DNA of 64,000 nt from Palsa-504 sp963818225 (GTDB lineage: Bacteria > Actinomycetota > Actinomycetes > Streptosporangiales > Streptosporangiaceae), in the NCBI GenBank assembly GCA_963818225.1, contig CAWFRO010000011.1, positions 1,240,001 to 1,304,000 on the forward strand, given 5' to 3'. The notes beneath the pieces were generated by a model. That model had not been told where the DNA came from. It ran no database searches and saw only the letters and a program-made list of their open reading frames with translations. Position 1 is the stretch's first letter; each line of letters opens with the position of its first letter. A program made the position numbers and the translations under genes. Positions 43,375 through 51,780 of this stretch are shown one piece after another.

Positions 43375-44602
43375 ATGATTCAGCTGGCCAGGAAAGGCGC
43401 GGTGGCAGTAGCACTGCCGGTGGCCTTGTGCCTTGCCGCTGCGGCCTGTAGTAGCAGCAGCAGTAGTAGCACTAGCAGCACTACCTCAGCGAGTGCCTCG
43501 AGCAGCACGACGTCGGTGACGATTTCCCTTGTCCAGCTGACCCGCGACTTCTCGGCCATGTCGACGCTGAAGCCGCTGGCCGCCGCGGGCAAGGGCAACG
43601 TGGCCGTTATCCTCCCGGACACCGTTTCCTCGGCCCGGTACACCGAATTCGACGCGCCGTACCTGACGCAGGCCCTGACCGACGCCGGCCTGTCGTCCTC
43701 GCAGTTCACCGTGCAGAACGCCCAGGGCAGTGACGCCACCGAGCTTGTCCGACGCGCAGGCGGCTATCACCAAGGGGGCCAGCATCCTGATCATGGACCC
43801 GCTGGACTCCGGCGTCGGCGCGCAGATCGAGACCTATGCGAAGGCCCACGGGGCCCAGGTCATCGACTATGACCGCCTGACCCTGGGCGGCAGCCGAGCC
43901 TACTACGTCAGCTTCAACAACGTCCTCGTCGGCACGAAGATCGGCCAGGGCTTCACCGCCTGCGCCGCCGCCTGGGGCGTCACCAAGCCGAACGTGCTGG
44001 TCATGAAGGGCGACCCGACCGACAACAACGCCACCCTGTTCGCCCAGGGTTACCTCGCGGTGCTCAACCCCTTCTTCACGAGCGGGAAGTACGTGAACGT
44101 CGGCGAGCCCGCCGGGACCTGGACCCCGACGGTCGCGGAGAGCGAATTCCAGCAGGCGTTCACCGCCCACAAGAACATCAACTCCGTTCTCACGCCGAAC
44201 GATGAGAACGCCGCCCCGATCATCACCTACCTGCAGCGGGTGGGCGTCAAGGCCAAGACCTTCCCGGTCACCGGCCAGGACGCGACCCTGATCGGGCTGC
44301 AGAACATCCTGTCCGGCTACCAGTGCGGCACCGTTTACAAGCCGATCTACATCGAGGCCCAGGCGGCCGTCGCGCTGGCCATGTTCATGCGCGCGGGCAA
44401 GACCCCGCCGGCCGCCCTGGTGAATGGCTCGGTCACCGACACCAAGACCAACACCCCGGTGCCGTCGGTGCTTGGCACTCCTGAGTGGGTCACCACGACC
44501 AACATGAATTCGACCGTCATCGCGGACAACTTCGTCAAGGCCTCGCAGCTGTGCGTCGGCCAGTACGCCGCCGATTGCACGGCCGCCGGAATCTCGTCGT
44601 AA
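43375..44602 (+). CDS. Sugar ABC transporter substrate-binding lipoprotein (frame broken near 43.74 kb)
   Basis: Type I periplasmic-binding fold, ribose/xylose class. Signal peptide with lipobox (ALCLAAAAC) and a Ser/Thr-rich linker, then KGNVAVILPDTVSSARYTEFDAPYLTQAL. The early frame runs off at GSDATELVRRAGG; the true continuation SDAQAAITKGASILIMDPLDSGVGAQIE is one frame on, so one extra base lies near 43746 (GAGCTTGTCC for GAGCTGTCC). The C-terminal lobe includes VLTPNDENAAPIITYLQRVGV and VTGQDATLIGLQNILSGYQCGTVYKP. Joined length about 408. Confidence 0.8.
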
Positions 44603-44661
44603 CGAGCCCCGGCTGATTGAATGTAAGGAGGCGCGCCCGGTGGTGACACCGAGCGTGAAAG

Positions 44662-44689
44662 CGCCCGGCCCGCAGACGCGGGCCGGGCG
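44662..44689 (+). terminator. Hairpin between SBP and ATPase genes
   Basis: CGCCCGGCCCGC-AGAC-GCGGGCCGGGCG, a perfect 12-bp stem with a 4-nt loop and no T-run. Such hairpins after the binding-protein gene commonly stabilise its mRNA or reduce read-through so that the SBP exceeds the other subunits. Confidence 0.65.
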
Positions 44690-44723
44690 TCCTCGCCCGA
44701 CTTCGACGTGACCCGCCACGGAC

Positions 44724-45738
44724 GTGACAGACACCATGGACAGCCCAGATAACACGCAGGACCCCGCCGGCGGCGGCACGCCCGCTGGTGACCCACGGCC
44801 CGCTGGCGAGGCACGTCCCTCGGAGGAGGCCGTCGTCCACGCCGAGGTCGCCGCGGTCCAAGCCGAGGCCGCCGCGGTCCAGGCCGAGGTCACCGCCGAG
44901 CGGACCGAATCCGCCTTCGACCAGGCTCCCGGCACCGCGGCCGGCGATGGCGACCAGGTGCTGCTGCGCCTGGTCGATATCGGCAAGAGCTTCGGCCCGG
45001 TGCGCGTGCTGACCCATATCACCCTGGACATCCCCACCGCTCAGGTGACGGCCATCGTCGGGGATAACGGGGCGGGCAAGAGCACGCTGATCAAGACCAT
45101 CTCCGGCATCTACCAGCCGGATGGCGGTCGAGCTCCTCTGGCAGGGCCGCCAGGTCCACCTGCACAGCCCGAAGGACGCCAGCGATCTCGGCATCGCCAC
45201 CGTCTACCAGGACCTGGCGCTGGCCGACAACCTGGACATCGTGCAGAACATGTTCCTCGGCCGCGAGCCGGTCAAGCACTTTGTGCTGGACGAGATCGGG
45301 ATGGAGAAAACCGCCAAGCAGACGCTGGCCGACCTGTCGGTGGTCACGGTCCGCTCGGTCCGCCAGCCGGTGGGCTCGCTGTCCGGCGGGCAGCGCCAGG
45401 CGGTCGCGGTCGCCCGGGCCGTGATGCGCCAGGCGAAACTCGTGATCCTGGACGAGCCGACCGCGGCCCTGGGCGTGACCCAGACACGCGTCGTGCTCGA
45501 CCTGATCAAACGGCTGAAAAGCCAGAACATCGCGGTAATCGTCATCTCGCACAACCTGAACGACGTCCAGTCGGTCGCGGACCGGATCGCCGTCTTGCGC
45601 CTGGGCCAGCTGGTCGCCGTCGGCTCGGCGTCGCAATTCGACGCCGAGTCAATCGTCGACTTCATGACCACCGGCACCTCCAACCGGTTCGCCGATGTTC
45701 CGGCCGAGCAGTCATCAGGGAGCTCCAGTGAGCACTGA
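44724..45738 (+). CDS. Sugar ABC transporter ATP-binding protein, single-domain XylG-like (frame broken near 45.12 kb)
   Basis: About 338 residues. An N-terminal 75-residue acidic, Ala/Gln-rich extension with HAEVAAVQAEAAAVQAEV repeats (likely coiled coil) precedes the ABC domain: LRLVDIGKSFGPVRVLTHITL, VGDNGAGKSTLIK, VYQDLALADN, LSGGQRQAVAVARA, LVILDEPTAALG, VISHNLNDV. The frame is lost after SGIYQPDGG at about 45125-45130 and resumes with ELLWQGRQVHLHSP; one extra base. The permease GTG lies 11 bp before its stop. Confidence 0.8.
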
Positions 45739-47029
45739 GGTCCACGGGCCAGACGAGGCCGCCGAAGCCGACGAGATCACGTCCGGGGCCGCCCTCGCCG
45801 CCCCCGAGGTCATCGCGGATTCGCTGGGCGAGTACGTCAAGATCTGGATCGCCCGCGTTCGCAGCGGTGAGAGCGGCGCCCTGCCGGTCATCCTCGGCCT
45901 GATCGCCATCGTCGTCTATTTCCAGGTCCGCAATTCCCTGTTCCTGTCCGCCGGCAACCTGGTCAACCTGATCACGCAGGCCGCCTGGATCGTGCTGCTG
46001 GGCATGGCCGAGGTCTTCGTCCTGCTGCTCGGTGAGATCGACCTGTCGATCGGCTACACCTCGGCCCTCGGCGCGGTGTTCACGTGCTGGCTGCTGCTGC
46101 CGCCCAATCCCGCCCCGTGGCCGCTGGCGGTGCTGGTCGGCCTGGCCGTCCCCGCGCTGTTCAGCGGGCTCGAGGGCGTGATCGTCACCCGGCTCCGGTT
46201 GCCGTCCTTCGTGGTCACGCTGGCCGGTCAGCTGCTGGCGCTCGGCTTGCTGCTGGAGGTCATGCAGTCGGCCGCCCCCAACGGCGGCGGGAGCATCCGG
46301 CTGTACAACAACGTCCTGTCCGACATCGAGGGCGGCGCCCTCAGCCCGCTGGCCAGCTGGATCGTCACGGCGGTGGCCGTGGTGCTGGCCAGCGTGACCT
46401 TCCTCGTGCGCGACAGCCGCAGGCGGGCGAGCAATCTCACCGCGCCGCCGCTGAGCGTCACCCTGCTGAAGATCGCCGCGATGGCGGTCGCGGGCGTGGT
46501 GGTGGTGCTCATCGGTAACACCAACCGGGGTGTCGGCGTCACCGTGGTGCGCGGCGTGCCGTGGGTGGTGCTGGTGGTCCTGGTCGTGGTGGTGGCCTGG
46601 AGCTTCCTGCTCAGCCGCACCCGGTTCGGCCGGTACATCTACGCCATCGGCGGCAACGCCGAGGCGGCCCGGCGAGCCGGCATCAACCTCACCCGGATCC
46701 GGGTCATCGCGTTCACGCTGTGCGGTCTGACCGCGGGCATCATGGGCATCGTCTACACCTCCTACCTCGGCTCGATCTCCACCGGCGTCCCGGGCGGCAA
46801 CAACGTCCTGTACGCCGTCGCCGCCGCGGTCATCGGCGGCACCAGCCTGTTCGGCGGCCGCGGCAAGATGCTGGGCGCGGTCCTCGGCGGGGTCATCGTC
46901 GCCGTGATCTACAACGGCCTGGAGCTGCTCGGCCTGGGCGCCGCCCCGCAGTACATCTGGACCGCGATCGTCCTGCTCGCCGCCGTCACCGTCGACACCC
47001 TCGCCCGCCGCAACCAGTCCACCGCCTAA
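45728..47029 (+). CDS. Sugar ABC transporter permease (XylH/RbsC type)
   Basis: 433 residues, about ten membrane helices, in an unbroken frame. Family signatures: VRNSLFLSAGNLVNLITQAAWIVLLGMAEVFVLLLGEIDLSIG near the N-terminus, RLPSFVVTLAG and the cytoplasmic loop IYAIGGNAEAARRAGINLTRIRV that contacts the ATPase. GTG 45728 has GGGAGC upstream and overlaps the ATPase gene. Import of a pentose or similar sugar is likely by family; the exact sugar is unknown. Confidence 0.9.
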   Translation: MSTEVHGPDEAAEADEITSGAALAAPEVIADSLGEYVKIWIARVRSGESGALPVILGLIAIVVYFQVRNSLFLSAGNLVNLITQAAWIVLLGMAEVFVLLLGEIDLSIGYTSALGAVFTCWLLLPPNPAPWPLAVLVGLAVPALFSGLEGVIVTRLRLPSFVVTLAGQLLALGLLLEVMQSAAPNGGGSIRLYNNVLSDIEGGALSPLASWIVTAVAVVLASVTFLVRDSRRRASNLTAPPLSVTLLKIAAMAVAGVVVVLIGNTNRGVGVTVVRGVPWVVLVVLVVVVAWSFLLSRTRFGRYIYAIGGNAEAARRAGINLTRIRVIAFTLCGLTAGIMGIVYTSYLGSISTGVPGGNNVLYAVAAAVIGGTSLFGGRGKMLGAVLGGVIVAVIYNGLELLGLGAAPQYIWTAIVLLAAVTVDTLARRNQSTA

Positions 47030-47040
47030 CCTCGGATCGG

Positions 47041-47071
47041 GAACAATCATTCATACCGAACGGTCCGTGGT
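47041..47071. repeat. Right copy of the repeat flanking the ABC/two-component block
   Basis: Same orientation and near-identical core as 39669-39701; sits 11 bp after the permease stop and about 15 bp before the DUF1275 start. It could be a regulator site shared by the flanking genes or a footprint of block insertion. Confidence 0.55.
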
Positions 47072-47086
47072 GCATGATCGGGATTT

Positions 47087-47842
47087 GTGGGCAGCTACCC
47101 GTGGATGAGTACCTTCCTGGCCGAGGCCAGGCAGACGGTCGCGCCGCCCCGGGACGGTAACGACGGCCTCCTGCCGCCGCTGCTGGTCGCGCTGACCGCG
47201 GTCACCGGGCTGGTCGATTCCTTCAGCTACCTGCTCCTCGGGCACGTATTCGTGGCTAATATGACCGGAAACGTAGTCTTTTTCGCATTCGCGCTGGCCG
47301 GCGTGCACGGGTTCTCCGCGACCGCCTCGGTCGCCGCGGTGGGCTGCTTCGCCCTCGGCGCGCTGGCCACGGGCCGGCTCGGCCGGTCCCTGGCCGGCCG
47401 TCGCGAGCTCCTGCTCGGCGTCACGGCGGGGATCGAGGCGGTGATCGTGGCCGAGACGGTGACCATGACGGCGCTGAGCCCCAGCCCGTTGCCGACCGGC
47501 CTGCGCTACGCGCTGATCGTGGCGCTCTCGCTCACCATGGGTGCGCAGAACGCGACCGCCCGCAAGCTCGCCGTCCCGGACCTGACCACCACCGTGCTGA
47601 CCCTCACCATCACCGGCATCGCCGCGGACAGCCCGCTCGCGGGCGCGGCCGGGACCCACGCGGCCCGCCGGCTGATTTCGGTGGCCGCGATGTTCCTCGG
47701 CGCGCTGGTCGGCGCCGTGCTCGTCCTGCACGTCCATATCGTCTATCCCCTGGTGATCGCGCTGATCATCCTGGCCGCGGCGGCCGTCACCGCCGTCGCC
47801 CAGGCCGGGAACTCCCGAATCCGCCGCTCGCCTGTTGCGTAG
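47087..47842 (+). CDS. DUF1275 (YoaK) family membrane protein
   Basis: 251 residues with six to seven membrane helices and the DUF1275 landmarks VTGLVDSFSYLLLGHVFVANMTGNVVFFAFAL and LTMGAQNATARKLAVPDLTTTVLTLTITGIAADSP. GTG 47087 or ATG 47105 could start it. Function unknown. Followed 9 bp on by the CMD gene. Confidence 0.88.
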   Translation: MGSYPWMSTFLAEARQTVAPPRDGNDGLLPPLLVALTAVTGLVDSFSYLLLGHVFVANMTGNVVFFAFALAGVHGFSATASVAAVGCFALGALATGRLGRSLAGRRELLLGVTAGIEAVIVAETVTMTALSPSPLPTGLRYALIVALSLTMGAQNATARKLAVPDLTTTVLTLTITGIAADSPLAGAAGTHAARRLISVAAMFLGALVGAVLVLHVHIVYPLVIALIILAAAAVTAVAQAGNSRIRRSPVA

Positions 47843-47851
47843 GAGAGTCTG

Positions 47852-48415
47852 ATGCGTCTTGCTGCCCTGTCGTCCGAAGAGATGACACCAGAACAAGTGG
47901 ACCTGTACCGGCAGATCCTCAGCGGCCCCCGCGGCCAGGGGCCGCGCGCGGTCCAGCTCGCCACCGGCGCCGGCGGCCTGGCCGGGCCGTTCAACGCCAT
48001 GCTGTACGCCCCCGACGTGGGGCACGCGCTGCAGGAGCTCGGCGCGGCCATCAGGTTCCGGACCCAGCTCTCGCCGCGGGTCCGCGAGACGGCCATCCTG
48101 GTCGTGGCGCAGGCCTGGGACAGCTCCTACGAGCAGGCCGCGCACGAGCTGATCGGCCACGACGCCGGGCTCACCGGCCCGGAGATCGAAGCGCTGCGCG
48201 GCGGCGCCGATCCCGGCTTCGCCGACGAGCAGGAGCGGGTCGCCTACCAGGTCACCCGCGCCCTGACCGGCCCGGGCGACCTGGACGACACGCAGTACGC
48301 CGAGGCGGTCGCCGCGCTGGGGGAGCGGGCCCTGGTCGAGCTGTCCGCCCTGGTCGGCTACTACGCGACCCTGGCCCTGCAGCTCCGCATCTTCCGTGTT
48401 GTCCCGGACCAGTAG
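47852..48415 (+). CDS. Carboxymuconolactone decarboxylase family protein
   Basis: 187-residue all-helical protein of the AhpD-like CMD family: AMLYAPDVGHALQELGAAIRFRTQLSPRVRETAILVVAQAWDSSYEQAAHELIG. The CxxC pair of AhpD peroxidase partners is absent, so decarboxylase or another role is more likely. Co-directional with DUF1275. Confidence 0.85.
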   Translation: MRLAALSSEEMTPEQVDLYRQILSGPRGQGPRAVQLATGAGGLAGPFNAMLYAPDVGHALQELGAAIRFRTQLSPRVRETAILVVAQAWDSSYEQAAHELIGHDAGLTGPEIEALRGGADPGFADEQERVAYQVTRALTGPGDLDDTQYAEAVAALGERALVELSALVGYYATLALQLRIFRVVPDQ

Positions 48416-48484
48416 CCCCGTTGGCCCGCCCCATTCGCCCGTCCCGTTGGCCCGTCCCGTCCCGGCTGCGGTCTCCCGGCAGAG

Positions 48485-48547
48485 GACAGCCCCGGTACCT
48501 GGGAGTGGGAGCTAGGTACCGGGGCTGTCAATCCCCCCTCTGGGATT
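48485..48547 (+). terminator. Tandem hairpins after the CMD gene
   Basis: First: GACAGCCCCGGTACCT / AGGTACCGGGGCTGTC, a perfect 16-bp stem with a 13-nt loop (48485-48529). Second, immediately after: AATCCC / GGGATT with a 6-nt loop (48530-48547). No T-run. Probably the end of the DUF1275-CMD transcript. Confidence 0.65.
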
Positions 48548-48559
48548 CATGATCACCTT

Positions 48560-48579
48560 ATCAGACCAGATCAGACCAG
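48560..48579. promoter_or_regulatory. Tandem ATCAGACCAG repeat upstream of mini-GntR gene
   Basis: ATCAGACCAG occurs twice head-to-tail, followed by TCTAGATG, in a locally AT-rich 70-bp stretch 45 bp before the GTG. Candidate operator for the small GntR-type protein encoded next. Confidence 0.45.
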
Positions 48580-48624
48580 TCTAGATGTATGTCCTGGTCG
48601 ATTTAGGTCTGCTAGGTTTGCCTC

Positions 48625-48870
48625 GTGACCGCACTTGAGGTGGTTCGGCACGATATGCCCGAGCCGGCATACCAGCAGCTAGTGGCGATATTGACCCGCC
48701 GGATCGAGGCCGGGCAGTGGCACACGGGCCCAATGCCGTCGGTGAAGGCCCTCCAGGCTGAGTACGGCGTCGGCCGTGACACGGTCCTGCACGCCCTGCA
48801 GCTGCTCCGCGACGCCGGCCTCATTTTCACGGTAGCCAAGCGCGGCAGCTACGTCGGCCGCCCGCGCTGA
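48625..48870 (+). CDS. Small GntR-type winged-helix protein without effector domain
   Basis: 81 residues that contain only the GntR DNA-binding domain (AYQQLVAILTRRIEAGQWHTGPMPSVKALQAEYGVGRDTVLHALQLLRDAGLIFTVAKRGSYVG). No ligand domain follows, so it is a stand-alone DNA binder. GTG start. Confidence 0.85.
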   Translation: MTALEVVRHDMPEPAYQQLVAILTRRIEAGQWHTGPMPSVKALQAEYGVGRDTVLHALQLLRDAGLIFTVAKRGSYVGRPR

Positions 48871-48964
48871 CCCCGATCGCTGCCGCCCGCGCTGACCCCG
48901 ATCTCCGGCCGCCCGGCGCGCGTTCGCGCCCCCGCGCCTCCTGGCCGGCGGCCATGCGGCTAGG

Positions 48965-49837
48965 ATGCCCCGGGTGGTCTCGGTTTTGTTCGCGCTGCTC
49001 ACGGCGTTGTTCAACGGCCTGGCGTCGGTCTTGCAGCGGCAGGCTGCGGCCACGGCGCCGCCGGAGCGCGCCTTGCACCTGTCCTTGTTCAGCTACCTGA
49101 TCAGGCGCAAGATATGGCTGGCCGGCATCGGGATGGTCGTCCTCGCCGCGGTCTGCCAGGCCATCGCGCTGGACACCGGCCCGGTGGCGCTGGTCCAGCC
49201 CATCTTCATCATCGAGCTGCCCTTCACCCTGCTGGTGGCTAGCTGGGTGAATCACCGGCGGCTGCCCCGGCAGACCTGGTGGGCGGTGGGCCTGGTCACG
49301 GTCAGCCTGGGCGCCGGGCTGGCGGCCGCCGCTCCGTCGGGCGGGTCGGACCAGGCCAGCACCAAGGTGTGGGTCACTGCGCTGATCGTCACCGGCGCTT
49401 TCGAGGCGGTGGTGATCAGCGTGGGCGTCCGGGCCCGGGGCAACGCGCGCGCCGCGGCGCTCGGCCTCGCGGCGGCCTGCGGCTACGCGCTGACCGCGAC
49501 GCTGATGAAGAGCGCGGTATCGGCGCTCTCCCAGGGGGCCGCGGCTTTCTTCGGCTCGTGGCAGCTGTACGCGACCGCCGCGGCCGGGGTCGGCGCGCTG
49601 TTCCTCCTGCAGAACGGGCTCCAAGCCGGGTCGCTGGTCGCCGTCCAGCCGCCGCTGACCCTGGGTGACGCCCTGATCAGCATCTCCTACGGGGTGACGG
49701 TTTTCGGCGAGGTCGTGCGAACCGGCGGCTGGCTCGCCATCCAGATCGTGGCCGTGATCGCGATCGGGGTCGGCTGCGTCGAGCTGTCCCGTTCACTGGC
49801 CATCGTGCACGGGCCTGAGCCCGCTCCGGGGGCCTAG
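48965..49837 (+). CDS. DMT-superfamily transporter
   Basis: 290 residues with nine to ten membrane helices (VLFALLTALFNGLASVLQRQAA at the N-terminus; GPVALVQPIFIIELPFTLLVAS; a second EamA-like half with PPLTLGDALISISYGVTVFGE). Substrate unknown. ATG 48965 or GTG 48974 may start it; the stop is 7 bp from the convergent L,D-transpeptidase. Confidence 0.82.
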   Translation: MPRVVSVLFALLTALFNGLASVLQRQAAATAPPERALHLSLFSYLIRRKIWLAGIGMVVLAAVCQAIALDTGPVALVQPIFIIELPFTLLVASWVNHRRLPRQTWWAVGLVTVSLGAGLAAAAPSGGSDQASTKVWVTALIVTGAFEAVVISVGVRARGNARAAALGLAAACGYALTATLMKSAVSALSQGAAAFFGSWQLYATAAAGVGALFLLQNGLQAGSLVAVQPPLTLGDALISISYGVTVFGEVVRTGGWLAIQIVAVIAIGVGCVELSRSLAIVHGPEPAPGA

Positions 49838-49844
49838 GCGGCGG

Positions 49845-50603
49845 TCAGTGGCTGACGATGACCGGCTCGCCCGGGACCTTCACCAGTGTGTGGAAGAAGG
49901 CCGCGATGTCCATCGGGATCCGGACGCAGCCGTGCGAGACCGGCTCGAGCGGCACGTCGGTCTCGCCGTGGATCGCGAACGCGGTGCCGATGAAGAACAC
50001 CGAGTTGTACATGTACCCGAGCGGCACCGAGAGCCAGCCCGGGTAGAACGACAGGGTGTGGAAGTGGCCGGTCGGCGTGACGGCGTAGCCGCAGCCCCCG
50101 CCGGGCGAGCAGAAGTAGTATCCGCCGCCGGACGAGACGTGGCTGATCAGCTGGATCTTATTGTTGCGGTACAGGACGAGCACCTCGGTGTGCAGGTTGA
50201 CCTCGATCCGGTTCGGCCCGGCGGCGCGGTCGAGCACCCGCGGCGCCCGCGGGTGGGCTAGCGCCCGCTGCATCGCGGCGCTCACGGAGTCCTTGCCCGG
50301 CAGCCCCTGCGACTGCTGGAACGCCCACACGGCCTCCAGCGTGTTGGTGCCGAAGTGGCCGTCGATCGCGCCCGGGTAGTACTTCAGCGCGGCCAGCCGC
50401 CGCTGCAGCGTCCGGACCGCCGAGTTCCGCATGCCCAGCTGCAGGGTCTGCGGCGCCGCGGCAGGCGCGGCGGCCGCGGCAGGCGCTGTCTGCGCCGCCG
50501 GAGCAGCCGGCGCGGCCAGGGCGGCCGGTGCCGACAGGAACATGGCCGGTACCGTCAGCGCCAGCGCCGGGGCCAGCAGAGCGGACATCCACAGGCGTCG
50601 CAT
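49845..50603 (-). CDS. L,D-transpeptidase (YkuD) with peptidoglycan-binding domain
   Basis: 252 residues: signal peptide (MRRLWMSALLAPALALTVPAMFLSAPAALA), an Ala/Pro linker, a PG_binding_1 domain (MRNSAVRTLQRRLAALKYYPGAIDGHFGTNTLEAVWAFQQ) and the YkuD domain with catalytic SHGCVRIP and upstream IHGETD. It makes 3-3 cross-links in the cell wall. ATG 50603 has AAGG 6 nt upstream and is preferred over GTG 50618. Upstream, TGTTCAC occurs twice (50637, 50655). Confidence 0.9.
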   Translation of the reverse strand: MRRLWMSALLAPALALTVPAMFLSAPAALAAPAAPAAQTAPAAAAAPAAAPQTLQLGMRNSAVRTLQRRLAALKYYPGAIDGHFGTNTLEAVWAFQQSQGLPGKDSVSAAMQRALAHPRAPRVLDRAAGPNRIEVNLHTEVLVLYRNNKIQLISHVSSGGGYYFCSPGGGCGYAVTPTGHFHTLSFYPGWLSVPLGYMYNSVFFIGTAFAIHGETDVPLEPVSHGCVRIPMDIAAFFHTLVKVPGEPVIVSH

Positions 50604-50747
50604 CGTCAACCTTCGCACCCACTTGTCTTGTTCAGGTGTTCACGCTTAGTCAGATGTTCACAGCCAGGAGGCGGGTGCTGACGCATCGCCAGCCCCTAGA
50701 TACCCAAAGATTAGACCGGGGTACCACGAACCCCAAGGACCGACATA

Positions 50748-50801
50748 TCTCAATCTGGTCCCGGCCGGGTCTCGTCTCAATGTGGTCCCGGCTGGGTCTC
50801 G
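50748..50801. repeat. Two 27-bp tandem repeats
   Basis: TCTCAATCTGGTCCCGGC... is repeated at once with two changes (50748-50774 and 50775-50801). It lies in the 215-bp gap between the L,D-transpeptidase and STAS genes, just after the STAS stop on the minus strand. Confidence 0.7.
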
Positions 50802-50818
50802 CGATGGTCAGCCCGGCG

Positions 50819-51190
50819 CTAGGTCCCCGCCCCGGACGCCTCGGCGGCCGCCAGGTGCGCGAGAGCCTCCGTCACGCCCGGGAAGAGCGAGAGCACGGTG
50901 TCCACGCCGGTGATCTGGAAGATGCGCAGCACGGCCGGGCCGGACACGGCCAGCAGCACCCGGCCGCCGTCGCCCTGCGCACGTTTGTGCGCGTCCACCA
51001 GCACATGAAGCCCCGCCGAATCGCAGAACCGCGTGCGGCTCATGTCGACCACGAAGGTCCCGTCCCCGCTGGATGCCGCCTGGAGCACAGCCGCTCGCAG
51101 CTCGTCGGCATTGGTGATGTCGATCTCCTCGGGCGCCGCCACGATCGGAACGCCGTTGACCATCTCGACGGGGAACCTGGGTTCAGACAT
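50819..51190 (-). CDS. STAS-domain anti-sigma factor antagonist
   Basis: 123 residues of SpoIIAA/RsbV type; phosphorylatable Ser in SRTRFCDSAGLHVLVDAHKRA. Binds a partner anti-sigma kinase when dephosphorylated. No kinase gene is adjacent. ATG 51190 has GGAGG 8 nt upstream; GTG 51199 would overlap that site. Confidence 0.88.
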   Translation of the reverse strand: MSEPRFPVEMVNGVPIVAAPEEIDITNADELRAAVLQAASSGDGTFVVDMSRTRFCDSAGLHVLVDAHKRAQGDGGRVLLAVSGPAVLRIFQITGVDTVLSLFPGVTEALAHLAAAEASGAGT

Positions 51191-51322
51191 CTCCGTCACC
51201 TCCCATGGCCACGGGCGCGGACACTAACCGCTGCGTAAACCCGCTGACGGCACCATCAGCATCCGCGCCGAGACACACAGCTGTCAATATCAAGGGCGAA
51301 GAAAATTTCACGTCTTTTTTCT

Positions 51323-51348
51323 AGCGTAAGTGATCTCACGCTTATAAG
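51323..51348 (+). promoter_or_regulatory. Promoter/operator of the wHTH gene
   Basis: AGCGT-N10-ACGCT inverted repeat (51323-51342) runs into TATAAG (51343-51348), 15 bp before the GTG. The region is AT-rich for the genome (ATTTCACGTCTTTTTTC). It may be an autoregulated, near-leaderless promoter. Confidence 0.45.
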
Positions 51349-51362
51349 ATCAGGTTGCATGG

Positions 51363-51770
51363 GTGACCAGGGCGAGCAGCAGCGGGAGCTGGACCCTGCT
51401 GACCGGGCACGGGCACGTGCTGGTGGAGATCGCCCGCAACCCCGACGCCCGGATCCGGGACATCAGCGCCGTCGTCGGGCTCACCGACCGCACGGTCCAG
51501 GCCATCGTGGCCGACCTCGAGGCCGCCGGTTACCTCACCCGGACCCGGACCGGCAGGCGCACCCGGTACAGCGTGAACCACGACAGCCTGTTCCGGCACT
51601 CCGCGCAGGAGGGGCTCCGGGTGGGCCCGTTCCTGGAGCTGCTCGGCGTGACCGGCGACGACTCCAGGGCCGAGCCCGCCCCCGCCGGAGGCCAGGCCGC
51701 TGTCCCGCACCCCGGCCCGCAGGCCGGCCAGGACCCCGGCCCCCCGGGGCTGGCAGCGAGCCCGGGGTAA
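51363..51770 (+). CDS. Winged helix-turn-helix regulator (MarR/ArsR-like)
   Basis: 135 residues. The HTH is in residues 12-75 (GHGHVLVEIARNPDARIRDISAVVGLTDRTVQAIVADLEAAGYLTRTRTGRRTRYSVN), and the C-terminal 45 residues are Pro/Gly-rich. No ligand motif visible. GTG start; convergent with folD. Confidence 0.8.
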   Translation: MTRASSSGSWTLLTGHGHVLVEIARNPDARIRDISAVVGLTDRTVQAIVADLEAAGYLTRTRTGRRTRYSVNHDSLFRHSAQEGLRVGPFLELLGVTGDDSRAEPAPAGGQAAVPHPGPQAGQDPGPPGLAASPG

Positions 51771-51780
51771 CCTCCGCTGG

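Noticed and set aside
43434..43490. Ser/Thr codon repeat after the lipobox as a phase-variable tract
   Set aside because: A Ser-rich linker after a lipoprotein cysteine is normal, and the frame break in this gene lies 250 bp further on.
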